In this document: in pieces, positions 1 to 12,000 of the stretch
How the letters are laid out: each line of letters begins with the position of its first letter
Position numbering within the stretch: position 1 is the first letter of the stretch
Source of the DNA: Diplonema papillatum
Taxonomy: Eukaryota; Euglenozoa; Diplonemea; Diplonemida; Diplonemidae
DNA length: 64,000 bases
Reading direction: 5' to 3'
Assembly: GCA_030068145.1 (NCBI GenBank)
Contig: JAPJBO010000049.1
Span: 124,001 to 188,000 of the forward strand
Translations under genes and position numbers: made by a program
Notes under the pieces: model-generated
Databases searched by the model: none
Seen by the model: only the letters and a program-made list of their open reading frames with translations
Told to the model about the DNA's origin: nothing

Positions 1-215
1 ATCATCCACGCTTTCAAAGGCCCACACACTAATGCTACAAATTTACTATCCCCGCTGGTCGGAACTGATGCCAGTGCTCGTATTTGTTTTGCACGAATGG
101 TGTAAAACTGCCCCCAAACTGGTGAATACGGCTCCATTCTTCTTCGATGCACTACAATTTTTATCGGCTGCCATTCGCTGATGCGTCTGGCGCTGCGGAG
201 AAAGAATCGCTAGTT

Positions 216-3200
216 CTAAGAGTACGAGTGCGCACGGCGGGAAAGGATGACCGCCGCGCAGATGCGAAGGAAGAAGAACGTGCCAATCAAAATGACGGCG
301 TAGACCCACCAGTCGTCGGCGACGATATCCGAACTCTTGAGCATGTACGAGGTAAGGGCCCGTCGGTCCTCGGGCACGTAGTCGCCTCCCAGTTCACTGA
401 GGGTGCTCAGCGCAAGGCCGTACTTCAAAGGGCAGATCCACTGCGTCCAACTGACAGCGGCCGGCATTGCTTCTGTGGATATGAAGAATCCCGACGCGAG
501 GATTTGAGGGACGTAGATCGCTGGCATGATGTTGACCGCCGTCTCCGCCCGAGTCGTCGCAGCGCTTAGGCATAGCGCGATCGAGGACGTGACCAGCCCG
601 AGAAGGAACGTAGACATGATTAGATAAAAGAAGTTCCCGTTCAGGTCAACCATGAAGTAGCACACCAGGAACTGTACCAACGTCTGCAGAAGCGTGGCTG
701 GGATCTCCATGACAGTTTTCGAAAGAAAGTACGGAAACGTCGAGTAGGTGCCCGTGGCGTACTCTCGCATGAAAACAGGACGTTCTGTCGGGAAGACAAG
801 CAGCATCGGCTGCGCGGACAAGAACATGGCGTTGATCGACAAGAAGACGATGGCCCCCCAGTGGTTGCTGACGGCGGCCGTCATGTCGTCCGAGCTCCCG
901 GCGGCGCCCCACTTGCTCCCCGTTTCGAAGAAGAAGATGCCCGTCAACAAGGCGAGGCCGAGGGCCATGCCGTACCGCGCCCCGAGCGTCGGCTTGTCGC
1001 GAACGATCTGCAGCGCCTCGCGCTTGATCAGCAGCACCACCTGCGTCCACAGAGAAGCCGAAAGCGGCGCGGCCGCCGCCGCAACGTCCCTCAAGACCGG
1101 CTCCGCCCGCTCAGCCGTCGTCGTCTGCACCGTCAGCATCACGAGTTCTTGGTTCCCGACAGTCTGCAGATGTTACGAAGGTTGGTCTTCCATGCACATT
1201 CGCATGCTACGTGATGATCTGACCTGATTCCATCGTCCTTCGACACGAAGTCATTGTGAAGTTTCTCCAGGCGAACATTCTACTTTCACTAAAAATCGTC
1301 CACGTGGATATTTTACATGAAGTCCTTCTGCTTGCCATTTTCAGCTGACGCAGTGCTGGCGCATTCTAATAAACTGACGAAGATCGTACGCACACCTGCA
1401 GCTGATGCATAGCGAAATCCGCGGGATTATAGTTTGGCTGGCAGTGCAAACCAGCCGCGGCGAAATGCGGCAGCATCCCGTCGGAGGGCCCGTTGTACAC
1501 GCAGGCACCTTGTCGAAGCAGCGATACCTTTTTGTGTTGTTGGCGATGAGCGTTCACCGGTTGTCTGGGTGGTCCTTGTCTTTGTTCTTTTTCTGAATCA
1601 TAATGCCTAAACTGCGCACACGAGCACGAGGAAAAATAGCATCAGTATTATTCGTTGTCATTTACCCCCCCCCCCCTAGACTTTACCCCCCCCTGAAATT
1701 TACCACTTTTTTTGGGATTTTCGATGTACCCTGGGAAAAACAGTGTCTTTTACCCCCCCCCCCTAGGGCAGTGCTGGCTGCAAACGGCTGCAAACGTTTG
1801 CAAACGTCATTACCGTTTTACAGGGTTTATACGGCGGGAGAGTCTTGGCGGTGTTCCTGTTGTTGTAGTTCAGTCGCACGAGGGAACCTGCTGTTTTTAC
1901 CCCATGCTGCTTCGCTTGTTGTCCTTCACTGCGTCATACACCGACCACCCTGGCTGGCCAATAATCTTGGCTACCGCCTGCAATGGCAGCCACTTGGTGC
2001 CAAATGCGTGCCACCAGATCTCCCCGAGCCACTTGTTTGCTGCTTTCAAAGCTAGTCCCTCGTACGGTGAGGCAGTCGGAGTGCTCAGCCAATGCACAGA
2101 GCTGGTCGTGTAGTCCGGAAAGAAGCGAGGACCTCCGCAATCCCTCTGTCGCGTTGGTGTAGATCTCTGCGGGCTGAGAGCGGCGGCGGCTTCGTGGAGG
2201 GGACGCCGGTAATAAATCCTCCACAGCAGAAGTCCGACTAGGGGTCCCCCAGAAACAAAGCCTTTTCCTTTGCGGTTTGTCGACATCCCACTGTCACTGC
2301 CACTTACGACAGCATAAATGTTACTTGCCCACGTCTATATCGCTCGCATGTGTCTATCCATTGCTAGCCTTGCACTGCACCGTTGCCGTTAGCAAACGTT
2401 TGCAAACGGCATCTGCCAGATCTGCAAACGCAAACGCAAACGTTTGCGCAAACGTTTGCACGTTTGCAGCCAGCACTGCCCTAGGGGGGGTCAAAAGGTC
2501 TTTTTTTGCGTCAAAATGGTGACATTTTCAGCCTGTAGACTTAACGGCAGTTTAAGCCTAAAAAAACATGCAACCCGCCTCAGAAATGCCCGGAAACGTG
2601 TTTTTGGGGGAAGTTTCATGGAAAATGGCCCAGGGGGGGGTGTATTAGTTGATGGTTTTAGGGTGGACACCGTTTGGTACTGGCTAGCAGCCTGTGGGTG
2701 TGCTTCACTGTTCATACCATGCAAAAATGAGACTACAATCACGTACAGGCAGCCACAAATGGAAGCAACAAAAGGGCGAACGACACCCAGGAGGAAGGCA
2801 GCTATGAACGTTGCTCGTCTGGATGGTTAACAACGTCCCAAAAGGTTCTCTGGGTCTTGCGCAAGCTGAGGTGCTGTTGACACCGCAGGCAGCAGCTCTT
2901 CCCCGAACTTCTGCTAGAGCGATATTCACAAAGTTCGATGTCTTTCCGAAAAACAATGAGATGCTATCATCCGTAGTGGGATTTTCCAGATTCCAACGTT
3001 TTTGTTGAAGGGATGCACGCGACAGTGTCGTTTATTCAAGTTCGCCTTTCGTACACCACCCGAAAGGGTCGCATTGCACACGCACGGAAGACAATACTGG
3101 TCACCGGGGTGTATCTCTGGTACCTAACCCCAACGCACGTTGAGCTTGAACAAAAATAGAAAACTGGACTTGAACGAAAAGGTTCGGCGGTGGATTTATA

Positions 3201-6200
3201 GGACTGCCACGACATAGCAGCTCAGGGCAGGGTATCTGCAGCTTGCGGTAGCACGCTACACGACACAGGCCACTACGAAAGCTGGCGCTGACGTCAAGGA
3301 CTCGAGGGGGCGGCACGTTACGAAGCCGTACCTCATTGAGTCGCTTGTCGGTGCCTCCTACGAAGCCCCACCATCCCCAACTCTCAGGAAAGTCTTTTGA
3401 GTAAAAACACATAGGTTTGGGCAGTGTTGTTTTCCTTCTTCGGTTCATGCTGTCACTATTTTTGGGGTTGTCACCTAAAAAGAAGAACACCGGTACCAAA
3501 CGGTGTCCACCCTGAGTCCAAAAATTGGGCACTCGTAAAAAGGCCTTTTCGGGGCACTTCAGCAGCCAAAAAGCATGTTTTAGGCATTTCTATACGGTTC
3601 TGGGGTGGTTTGCCAAATTGTATTGCCTCTTAGGAGCCCCTATGTGGTTCCCAAAAAAATGACCCATTTTGACAGCTTTTGACCCCCCCTACCCCCCCCC
3701 CCCCCCCCCCCCCCTGGAACGGTCACGGAACTGCCTGTGAAATGGGGTCTGCAGTGTTCAGAAGGGGTCCGGGGCTCTTTCACAGGAGTTCCACAGCCGC
3801 TGTGGAGTTCCACCGCCGCTGTTCTGATGCAAAAGGAAAAGCTAGAGTGCTGAGCAGGCAGAAGTAGCAGCAGGATTTAGGGTCTTGCCATGCTCAGCAT
3901 CCACTTTCATACCCCTAGCTTCACACAGTCCGGTCCCCACAGGTAGGCTCCCTGGTTAGAGGTGGCGATCATAAAGGAACCCTGCAGGGGCCCCAGAACA
4001 GTGTCCTTTACCCCCCCCCCTGGAAATTACCCCCCTCGGCCAAAATTTAGGCCGAGGGGGGGGGGGGGGGGGGGGGGGGGGTCGTTGTATAATGGTTTAG
4101 CTTGAAGGGTGTTGGAAAGGTTGAAAAAGGTTTTGGGGGTCACCGTCCGTTTGTGTTTTTATTTTTTTCTGTATATTTTTTTTGGGGGGCAATTATTTTT
4201 TCGGGGGTTCGCGTAACCCTTCTTTTCCGGAAGATAACGTTATCTTTTCTTTTCTCTCTGACGCTCTTTTTCTCTCTATCTCTCTCTTTGGCTAGCAAAG
4301 CGACTATTGCGACCGACACCACGACCACACCCGTAATGAATGTGATCAAGGGCCCCCCACGTTCTACATGTTGAGCAGGGGTTGCCATGTAGCCCGTACC
4401 GGTCTAAGCCTTCATTGCAGCTTCCATAAGCACCCCCGTTGGGACGGGTCCGACGGTCCGTTAGTCATCAGCGACATCGGGCGGGAAAAAGTAAATAAAA
4501 AGAAAGGGGAAAAATGGGGGTGTGGGTGGATAAGCTCGTGGTAGGTTGTTCGGAAATAAGTACAACCTCAAACTACGCCTAGCACAGGGCCAGGCGGCAT
4601 ATACGTGCCTTCATCCTCTCATGTTAGTGTGCGTTCACTCGTACAGACACTTCGAGTTTTTCCCGTTAGTCAGGGTAAACGGGTGCGGAGTGAAACATAG
4701 ACCAGCCAGCAATCAAGAATCCGATGAGGCTCAAACGATGCGGATCAGAATCTCACACCCGCGAGGTGGCAACGTCTCTCATGCGCGCGGAGTCCCCTCA
4801 GACCTTGGAACGTCTGGCCATCCTTCGTGCATTCGACGGAGCAGTGTTGACATCGCAGCACCGGGGAACCTGTTAACTGCTGTTCAAACAACTGACCATG
4901 CGGTGTCAGACATTGGGAGTCCGGCAAGGGCGGGCAGGGTGGCGAATTACCAAAGGGGCAGAAGGAGTTCCGACTGCCGGCTCAGCAAATTACCGGCTGA
5001 ACCTGGGGGTGCAGGCAAGTCGGGTAGCCGATCCTGAGTAGGAAGCACCATGGAGGGTGACGGGGCACGGACAGTCATGTCGTGGGCATTCCGGGCCCGG
5101 GAATAGTTGAGTTGCAGCTCTTGACAAAGATAGATGGAAAAAAGAAGGTGCTTTTATTCTTCGCTTTTTCTCACGAACGGGGGGGTCGGTCCTGCTTTTG
5201 GCTTTGTAGGTTCTCCCGACTCCCCTATTCGTGGTCAGCACAAACTCAAGAGGTCTAGTCAACTATTCCCTGCAGTATTGGCATACTTTCAATAAAAAAA
5301 TAACAAAATTTAGGCCTCGGGGGGGGGGGGGGGGGTAAATGACAACGAATTATACTGATGTGGCACGAACACCCGACTTTTTGGGTAGTTTTCATGTGAC
5401 GTGGTGTTGGGCAGATAGTTTCTCATGGCTGTCTGTAGACAGTAGTTTGCATCGAAGACGCCACTTTTTTATCTGCCAAAGCAAGAACGCGAATCCTCTG
5501 CCGACCGGAATCCCTGGTACTGCGGTTGATTCCCCAGATGAATCTGCACAAAAGATAGTACGTGCTGATAACGTTCTGATTTCAGCACGTGTACACGTAC
5601 TGATTCATGCTGAACGTACTGATTTAAGGCCTGGGCGGACCACCATCAGCGCGGAACCTGAGTGTCTGCCTAGTCTGCTGTCACACCTTGTTGAATAAGT
5701 CGAAGACCTCGCTGCTCGGCTGGTGAATGCTGCACACGATTGTGCTCCCTGAGTCGGCCAGTGCGCGCAGGTGCCTCACGACTTCGAAGGCGCTGTGAGA
5801 GTCCAAGCCGCTGGTGGGTTCGTCGAGGAAGATGACGGAAGGAGACGAGATGAGCTCAACACCGATGGACGTCCTCTTCTTCTCACCTCCGGAGATACCC
5901 TTGATCATCAGCGACCCCACCATTGTGTCCGCGCAGCTTTGGAGACCCAAAGCGTTCAGCACAGACTCAACCAACTCCGACCGGTCTGCATCAGACAACT
6001 CCGGCAGCTTCAACGCAGCGGTGAACGCGAAGGTTTCCCTGGGTGTCTGAGTGGCGAACAAAGCGTCCTCTTGCATCACGTAGGCGATCTTCTTCCTCAT
6101 TTCCGAAGGCGCGTGGCCGTTCACGTCTATGCTCCCGGATGCCCTGCCGTACGGAGCCCGCGACGCCAGCACGTTCAACAGCGTGGACTTCCCAGCGCCA

Positions 6201-6436
6201 GAGGGCCCCATGATGGCCAGCAGGTCGCCTGGCTCTGCCACGCCGCTGATCTGGTCGAGGGCCGCCTTTTCCTGCTTGCCGCTGCCGACGATGAACGACA
6301 AGTTGTGCCACGCTACTGACACGGGCTCCTTCCCCTCTGCGCTGAAGGGAACCGGGGGCGCCGGCTTGCGCCCGGACATGACTGTAACCCCATCGGGTGT
6401 CGACAGGGGCGTTTCGGGGTGCACCCGTCGAGGCAT
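216..6436 (-). CDS. ABCG-family half-transporter, three exons
   Basis: The product is an ATP-driven membrane half-transporter with the nucleotide-binding domain before the membrane domain, the order typical of the ABCG/White family. Exons read 6436-5687, 1527-1396 and 1163-216; the phase-0 joins give 609 residues, the usual ABCG size. Exon 1 holds Walker A GPSGAGKST (residues 77-85), signature ISGGEKKR and Walker B with IFLDEPTSGLD. Exon 2 holds the family motif NPADF. Exon 3 encodes about six membrane segments. Donors are GTGTGA and GTGTGC; acceptors end AAAAAG and CTGCAG. An in-frame stop lies just upstream of the first ATG; a second ATG 20 codons in (MSGRK) is an alternative start. Intron 1 is 4159 bp and full of transposons. 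Substrate cannot be predicted. It would dimerise to work, since only one half is encoded. Confidence 0.9.
1769..2478 (-). mobile_element. hAT transposon remnant with 8-bp TSD
   Basis: The element is 710 bp. It starts CAGTGCTGGCTGCAAACG and ends with its inverse. The flanks at 1761-1768 and 2479-2486 are both CCCTAGGG, an 8-bp target duplication as expected for hAT. Subterminal GCAAACGTTTGC palindromes occur at both ends (about 1785-1805 and 2390-2465). The minus strand holds broken frames resembling the hAT C-terminal dimerisation region (a W-S-x-Y-D stretch followed by LVRLNYNNR), split by frameshifts. It is a decayed or internally deleted copy; a related copy lies at 34903-35352. Confidence 0.75.
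2660..3513. mobile_element. 854-bp terminal-inverted-repeat element
   Basis: The ends AGGGTGGACACCGTTTGGTAC (2660-2680) and its inverse (3493-3513) form an almost perfect terminal inverted repeat. No transposase is recognisable inside and no clear target duplication is seen. It lies within the larger intronic element of the ABCG gene. Confidence 0.5.
3692..4081. repeat. Long C and G homopolymer tracts
   Basis: Position 3692-3714 is an unbroken run of 23 C. Position 4056-4081 is an unbroken run of 26 G, preceded by a short hairpin (CCTCGGCC / GGCCGAGG, 4035-4056). Other tracts lie near 1669-1690, 5320-5336, 10711-10724, 13401-13412, 34567-34576, 36822-36830 and 63677-63689. They often sit at or near the ends of inverted-repeat elements. 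Exact lengths may include sequencing error. Confidence 0.8.
5099..5270. mobile_element. MITE-like repeat, copy 1 of a three-copy family
   Basis: It opens GGGAATAGTTGAGTTGCAGC and closes with an imperfect inverse (…AGTCAACTATTCCC). Relatives are at 29600-29795 and 51356-51828. All three share the stretch around ggttctcccgactcccc and a downstream tail (gcatactttcaa) that continues past the inverted repeat, so the true end may lie slightly further right. It is within ABCG intron 1. Confidence 0.55.
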
Positions 6437-9077
6437 GAGGGCTTACCTTTTCGTTTTTTGCGTAGTTTTCTTTCTTTGGTACGAGGGAAAGCCTGCTACA
6501 CGGGAGCCAAGCTTCACGTGTTCGGCGGTACTGCAGAGCCATGGGCCTACGGGTCAAGTGGCTACCGAGTTCCCAAACTAAAGCATCAAGGCGTGGCGCA
6601 CCTTGGGGCTTGGCGCTCGCGCCGAACACAACGCTCGTCGAAACGGTCAGCCACAGTGCAGAGCGGACGGGGTTGTAGCTCTGTGCTACCTCCGACTCAA
6701 GCTTTGCAAGCTGTGGTTGACCGTCACGTTCCTGGACCAAGGAGCGGCCTTTTTTCTTTCTTTCTTCTTCCGCGTAGTTTTCAAGAGCGCTTTGAAGAGC
6801 AACTGCTGGCTTCTCGGATGGAAGTATGCTGGCAGCAACCCGAAGACGACGACGATGATGTCGTCTTGAGTAGAATCCTCAGCGACACACATTGCCTGCT
6901 GATCATTGAGGATCTTTCATAACAGGGGAACACCACATCTCATCAACACTTGCTGTGTGTGTGTCAACATGCTGTGAATACATGTGGTTGGACGCCAAAG
7001 GAGGGGGATTCAGGCAGAAACAAGCTGGCGGATTACGAAGTCGTGCAGGTGCGGTATGCCTCTTTTCCCCAGAACCGTAAGCTGAGACCAATTGAGACCA
7101 AAACAACCCCCTGTTTCTCTAGTTCGGAGAATCTGGCAACATAAGGTTGCATATACCACATGCACAGCAGCGTACTTTGCCACCCTTCTGCCCCCTCCTT
7201 TTTGTTGGCATCGCCTCATATCAGACGTGCCTGCGGCCAGCTTCGGCTGACTGACTGCCGTCGCATGTCGACTTCACTTTTGAACACAAAAGGAGGAGCA
7301 GACTGCTTTGTCCGAGTGAAGGCGTGATGATTGTGATGACGAGGCAAGAAGGGGAGCTCTCGGCGCACTGAGCAGACCTAAGGAAAGTGAGAGAAAGCAA
7401 CCTCCCACACCAGGCGGAGCTGCCACGTACGCCGGGGAGCGAAGTGACTTTCAGCTAGAAATTGCAAAAACGAGATTCGAAAAAGCGCGAGAAACCTTCG
7501 GAAGAGAGTGCGTGCTTTTTTGAATAAGCACCTGCTTTGAACGAAAGTACTCGAGGAGACCGCCGGTTGCAAAACCACGAAGGAGTGAAGCCACACAGGT
7601 AGATCTGGCTTCGCGTTCATTAAAAATGCGGAGGCTCGAGTGAGCTGGGCGAAGAGGGTAATTGGGATGGAGGTCCCGTTTCTGTTCTCGTACGCCGGGC
7701 GTATTGCGCCTTAAAGCGTTCAACAAACTATATGGAGGTGGTGATTCTCCCGCAAACCTAACCTCTGTCCGTCGACATGGGCCCCCGGCGGCCCCTCCGA
7801 GTATACATTGTGAAGAGCTACAATAGACTTTTCTTCCAGCAAGCCTGCCGTCTCTGACATGGGCTCGAGGCAATTCTTCAAGCCGTTGATGGCCCCCTTT
7901 TTGGGCAGGGGTTGCGGCGTGACGAAAAACATTTCGCTCCGAAACCCCGAGAGGGAATAATAAGAAGCATCCCTGCATCACTCCCACCGTGTTTTCCCAC
8001 AAACGGTCCCGGCTTCTTTCTGATGAGGTTTTGCGCATCGCACCTCGAACGTAATACAGACCGGGCCACAGAAATCGGCTACAGGGTGGCTGGTTGCTCG
8101 CTCCGCCCGTAGATGTTTTGGAAACACCGACCACATTGAAGCGCTCATTTTCCGCCATTTCCCTCCAGATCCAAGCCCCTCAGGTGCCAGGCAAGTACTG
8201 CGCTCCGAAAGAGCAGTGATGTTGCCCGGCGTTCAACGGCGCCAAAACGACTCTGTGCCGGCCACCTCAAGCCCCTGGATCTGCAGCGCATTGCCTGCCG
8301 CCGTCTACCACGGTCACCACGTTACACGACGGCTACTGAGGTCCATCCCCATCTGAAGCGGCATGAAACTGCCGCTCCAATTGTGGTTCTGGATTTCATG
8401 ATCCTGCGGTACGATCGAATGGGTAGTCACCTACTGACTAATGCAGGCCATCGCTACAGATACACTGCATTCTAAACTTCAAATTCATGGTACATCACAG
8501 TCTATCGTCTTTCTTGTTGCGTTGGGATGACGAGGGATGGACCGGCTGAAACTCACCGCGGGGTAGCGTCTGCGCGCGGTTGCCAGTCTGCTCAGGCCGG
8601 ACCAAGGATTCCGTAGGCTATTTGCTGCGCCGCTTTTCCGCCTCTGCCTTCTCGAAGAAAGCGTGCAAAGGATCACTAGGTGTCGGGGCCGCCTTTCTTC
8701 GACGTTTCTGTGTGTGCGTTTAACGGGTTGCATGTTGAACTACCGGGGGAAAGAATTGTAGTTTGATGTTTAGGCAGAGCACGGCATCCCGTGATCGATG
8801 CAAGCACGATCACCTCTTTCTTGTCTGCACTACATAGTCTGGACCACTGGCAACGCTCTCAGCCAAGTCAGGTTTAACCGAAGAATCCGGTACATGAAGA
8901 AGGTGATCTCTTGCTGTCTTTTGGCATCGGCGGCTTGCTGCTCACCCGAGACGCGCACTACTTCTGAAGGTGACTGCGGCGCGCGGAAGGGCACCCCAAC
9001 CCTGAACGCAGCAGTGACATTCACGTAGCAATGCGGCGGACCGTGCTGCTAGTGTCCCTTTCTCTTTTTGTAACTTT
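6437..9077. other. Intergenic, no gene recognised; dispersed repeats
   Basis: This spacer lies between the ABCG start and the 3' end of the UTP7 gene. 6500-6745 is a diverged copy of sequence also found at 50778-50992. 7515-7620 is a diverged copy of the repeat family also seen at 21639-21760 and 54006-54187. 8908-8966 matches 58425-58478. A 235-codon minus-strand open frame at 7451-8158 has no recognisable features and I do not call it a gene. Confidence 0.6.
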
Positions 9078-12000
9078 CTATGACACCTTTCCATGACGGG
9101 TATCTTTGAGGTTTCTGACTTCGGAAGAAATGCGCACCTTTTTCGGCTCGGCGGCTGCGTCGGCGCCTGTTGCCGCAGGAGGCTGCAGCTGCTGTTGCGG
9201 GTGAGCGACTGCAACCTCGCCTTCTCCTTCGCCTGCAGTTTGTCCGTCTGGCGCGTTGCCTGAGCCGTCGAGCGCGCGCTTCCGTGTCTCTTGCCTCACG
9301 AGGAACCGCTGGCGCTCCTGCTTGGCGAGGTACGACTTTTTTTCCTTCAGATGCTTCGGCTTCCGGATCTTGCGGGCACCCTGCTTCTTCTCCTCCTTCA
9401 GAGCGTCCGGCCGCACGATCGTCGCTTCGACCGCGTCCGACTCGATGTCGTCCTCTTGCACGCCTTCTCCCTGCGCCTTCTTCACGTGATCCTGCTGCCT
9501 CGTCTGGTGCGCCTGCAGCGCCTGCTTCTCCTTGCCCTTGGCCGCCTTTCCCTTGTCGACGGTGCCGATCTCCCGCGGGTTGAGCACAATCATCTCAGGG
9601 GGCAGTTTGTCGAGCAACTGGTGCACGGGCCTTTCTTTCCGTTGCTGCTGCGTTTCGTACGGATTGGCAACGTAGTAGTCGTAGTTGGGCTCTCCGCTCC
9701 CGGGCACGAGGATGCTCGTGAAGCCCGAGGCGTGCGACATGCCGAGCGTGTCCTCGTACGGACAGAACCGCAGCCGAGTGACTGCGTCGGCGTTGTTCTT
9801 GTTTTGGTGTGTCAGGTACGGGGTGTGCGGCTTCGCCTTCGCCCAGTCCTTCCAGACCTCGAGCTTGTGCCCGGCGGCGACGCTGAGGAGCCCTGTCTGC
9901 GAGATGTCGAGTCCGGTGGGCGCCGTCTTCTGGTGGATGGTGTGCAGCATCTTCCACGTGCGCGCGTCCCAGACCTTGACGGTGCTGTCCGCGGCGCAGG
10001 TGACCATCTGCTTGCCGTCGAGCGTGAAGCAGACGTCGACGAGCGGCGCCTGGTGCGCCAGAACCTTCACGAGCGGCGCCGACGCGGTCGGGCTCCACAT
10101 CGACACGACCCCCGTCGTGTGCCCGAGGGCCATCACGGCGTTCCAAGGGTTCTGCCGCATCACGTTGCAGGGACCCATCTTCGTCTTCTGCACCGCGACT
10201 GCTTGGCCGAGGGATACATCGAAGTAGTGCAGCACCCCTGTAGCGCGTTGTTTTACTACGACTCGGTGGCAGGTACCGGAGCAGGAACGGAGATACTTTG
10301 TTGAAAGAGAGAGAACACATAAAACAAGTCAAAGGTGCGGGCCTCCACCGTCGCACCTTTGACTTGTTTGTGCCCAGCTAGACCGGGGTGGCACCCTGGG
10401 AGGGACTGTAACGCCTTAGCAGTCCCAGGGCCTCTCTCCACCCACCTCGTCATCGCTACCGCGTCGACCTTACGAGAGAGAGAAAGATGGTATGGCCTTT
10501 GGAAGCCTTGATGTGGGCCAACTTTTCTGGAGGTAGGGGTTTGGAAGAGGACGCCGGCGTGCGTCCGGGCAAAATCCATGTGGTACGTGCTGAAAATACT
10601 CGAGGGACTGCCTTGTGCTCATTTCGAAGGAGGCTAGAGGGGGGAAAAAACAATACAACTACAAAGGGACGCCGGATTATTACCCGGGGCGGGCCAACTG
10701 CCCGCCCAAAGGGGGGGGGGGGGGACCCACCCACCCCCAAATCTCCCGAGCCCGCGGGATTTTTTTTTTTTTTCAGTTTCCATTTTCACCACCTGCCTTC
10801 TTGGCTTCCGACACCGCTGAAATGTACGGGTTTGGTTTGTTCTGGAAAGTCGAAATAAGGGGGGGTTCGGGGGGCTTTGCCCCCCGGCCGAACGGTACGG
10901 CTCTATCAGGTCCAAGTTGCACTGGCCCTCCCCAAAAACATCAACGCAATGGCCCAAACTTGGGCCATTACATCAATGTAACGGGCAGAATTTGACGGAA
11001 AACCACTGTTACATCAATGTAATGGCCCAAATTTGACCGAAAACCACTGTTACATCGATGTAATGGCCAGAATCTGACGGAAAACCGCTGTTACATCGAT
11101 GTAATGGGCAGAATCTGACGGAAAACCACTGTTACATCAATGTAATGGCCCAAATTTGACCGAAAACCACTGTTACATCAATGTAATGGCCAGAATTTGA
11201 CGGAAAACCACTGTTACATCAATGTAATGGCCCAAATTTGACGGAAAACCACTGTTACATCGATGTAATGGGCAGAATTTGACGGAAAACCACTGTTACA
11301 TCGATGTAATGGCCAGAATTTGACCGAAAACCACTGTTACATCAATGTAATGGCCCAAATTTGACCGAAAACCACTGTTACATCAATGTAATGGCCAGAA
11401 TCTGACGGAAAACCGCTGTTACATCAATGTAATGGGCAGAATCTGACGGAAAACCACTGTTACATCAATGTAATGGCCCAAATTTGACGGAAAACCACTG
11501 TTACATCGATGTAATGGCCAGAATTTGACGGAAAACCACTGTTACATCAATGTAATGGCCCAAATTTGACGGAAAACCACTGTTACATCGATGTAATGGC
11601 CAGAATTTGACGGAAAACCACTGTTACATCAATGTAATGGCCCAAATTTGACGGAAAACCACTGTTACATCAATGTAATGGCCCAAATTTGACGGAAAAC
11701 CACTGTTACATCAATGTAATGGCCCAAATTTGACGGAAAACCACTGTTACATCAATGTAATGGCCAGAATTTGACGGAAAACCACTGTTACATCAATGTA
11801 ATGGCCCAAATTTGACGGAAAACCACTGTTACATCAATGTAATGGGCAGAATTTGACGGAAAACCACTGTTACATCAGTGTAATGGGCAAATTTGACCGA
11901 AAACCACTGTTACATCAATGTAATGGGCAGAATCTGACGGAAAACCACTGTTACATTGATGTAATGGGCAGAATCTGACGGAAAACCGCTGCTACATCAA

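Larger units (their letters stand above)
1641..5359. mobile_element. Inverted-repeat element filling ABCG intron 1
   Basis: The ends at 1641-1678 and 5322-5359 are inverted copies beginning ATCAGTATWATTCGTTGTCA and running into long C (left) or G (right) tracts. They enclose nearly the whole first intron of the ABCG gene. Inside are a hAT element (1769-2478), another inverted-repeat unit (2660-3513) and a small repeat (5099-5270). No transposase for the outer unit was recognised and no target duplication is evident, so it could be a non-autonomous element or a composite of several insertions. Confidence 0.55.

Noticed and set aside
7451..8158. 235-codon minus frame as a gene
   Set aside because: Overlaps a dispersed repeat, has no domain, no repeat of known type and unremarkable composition.
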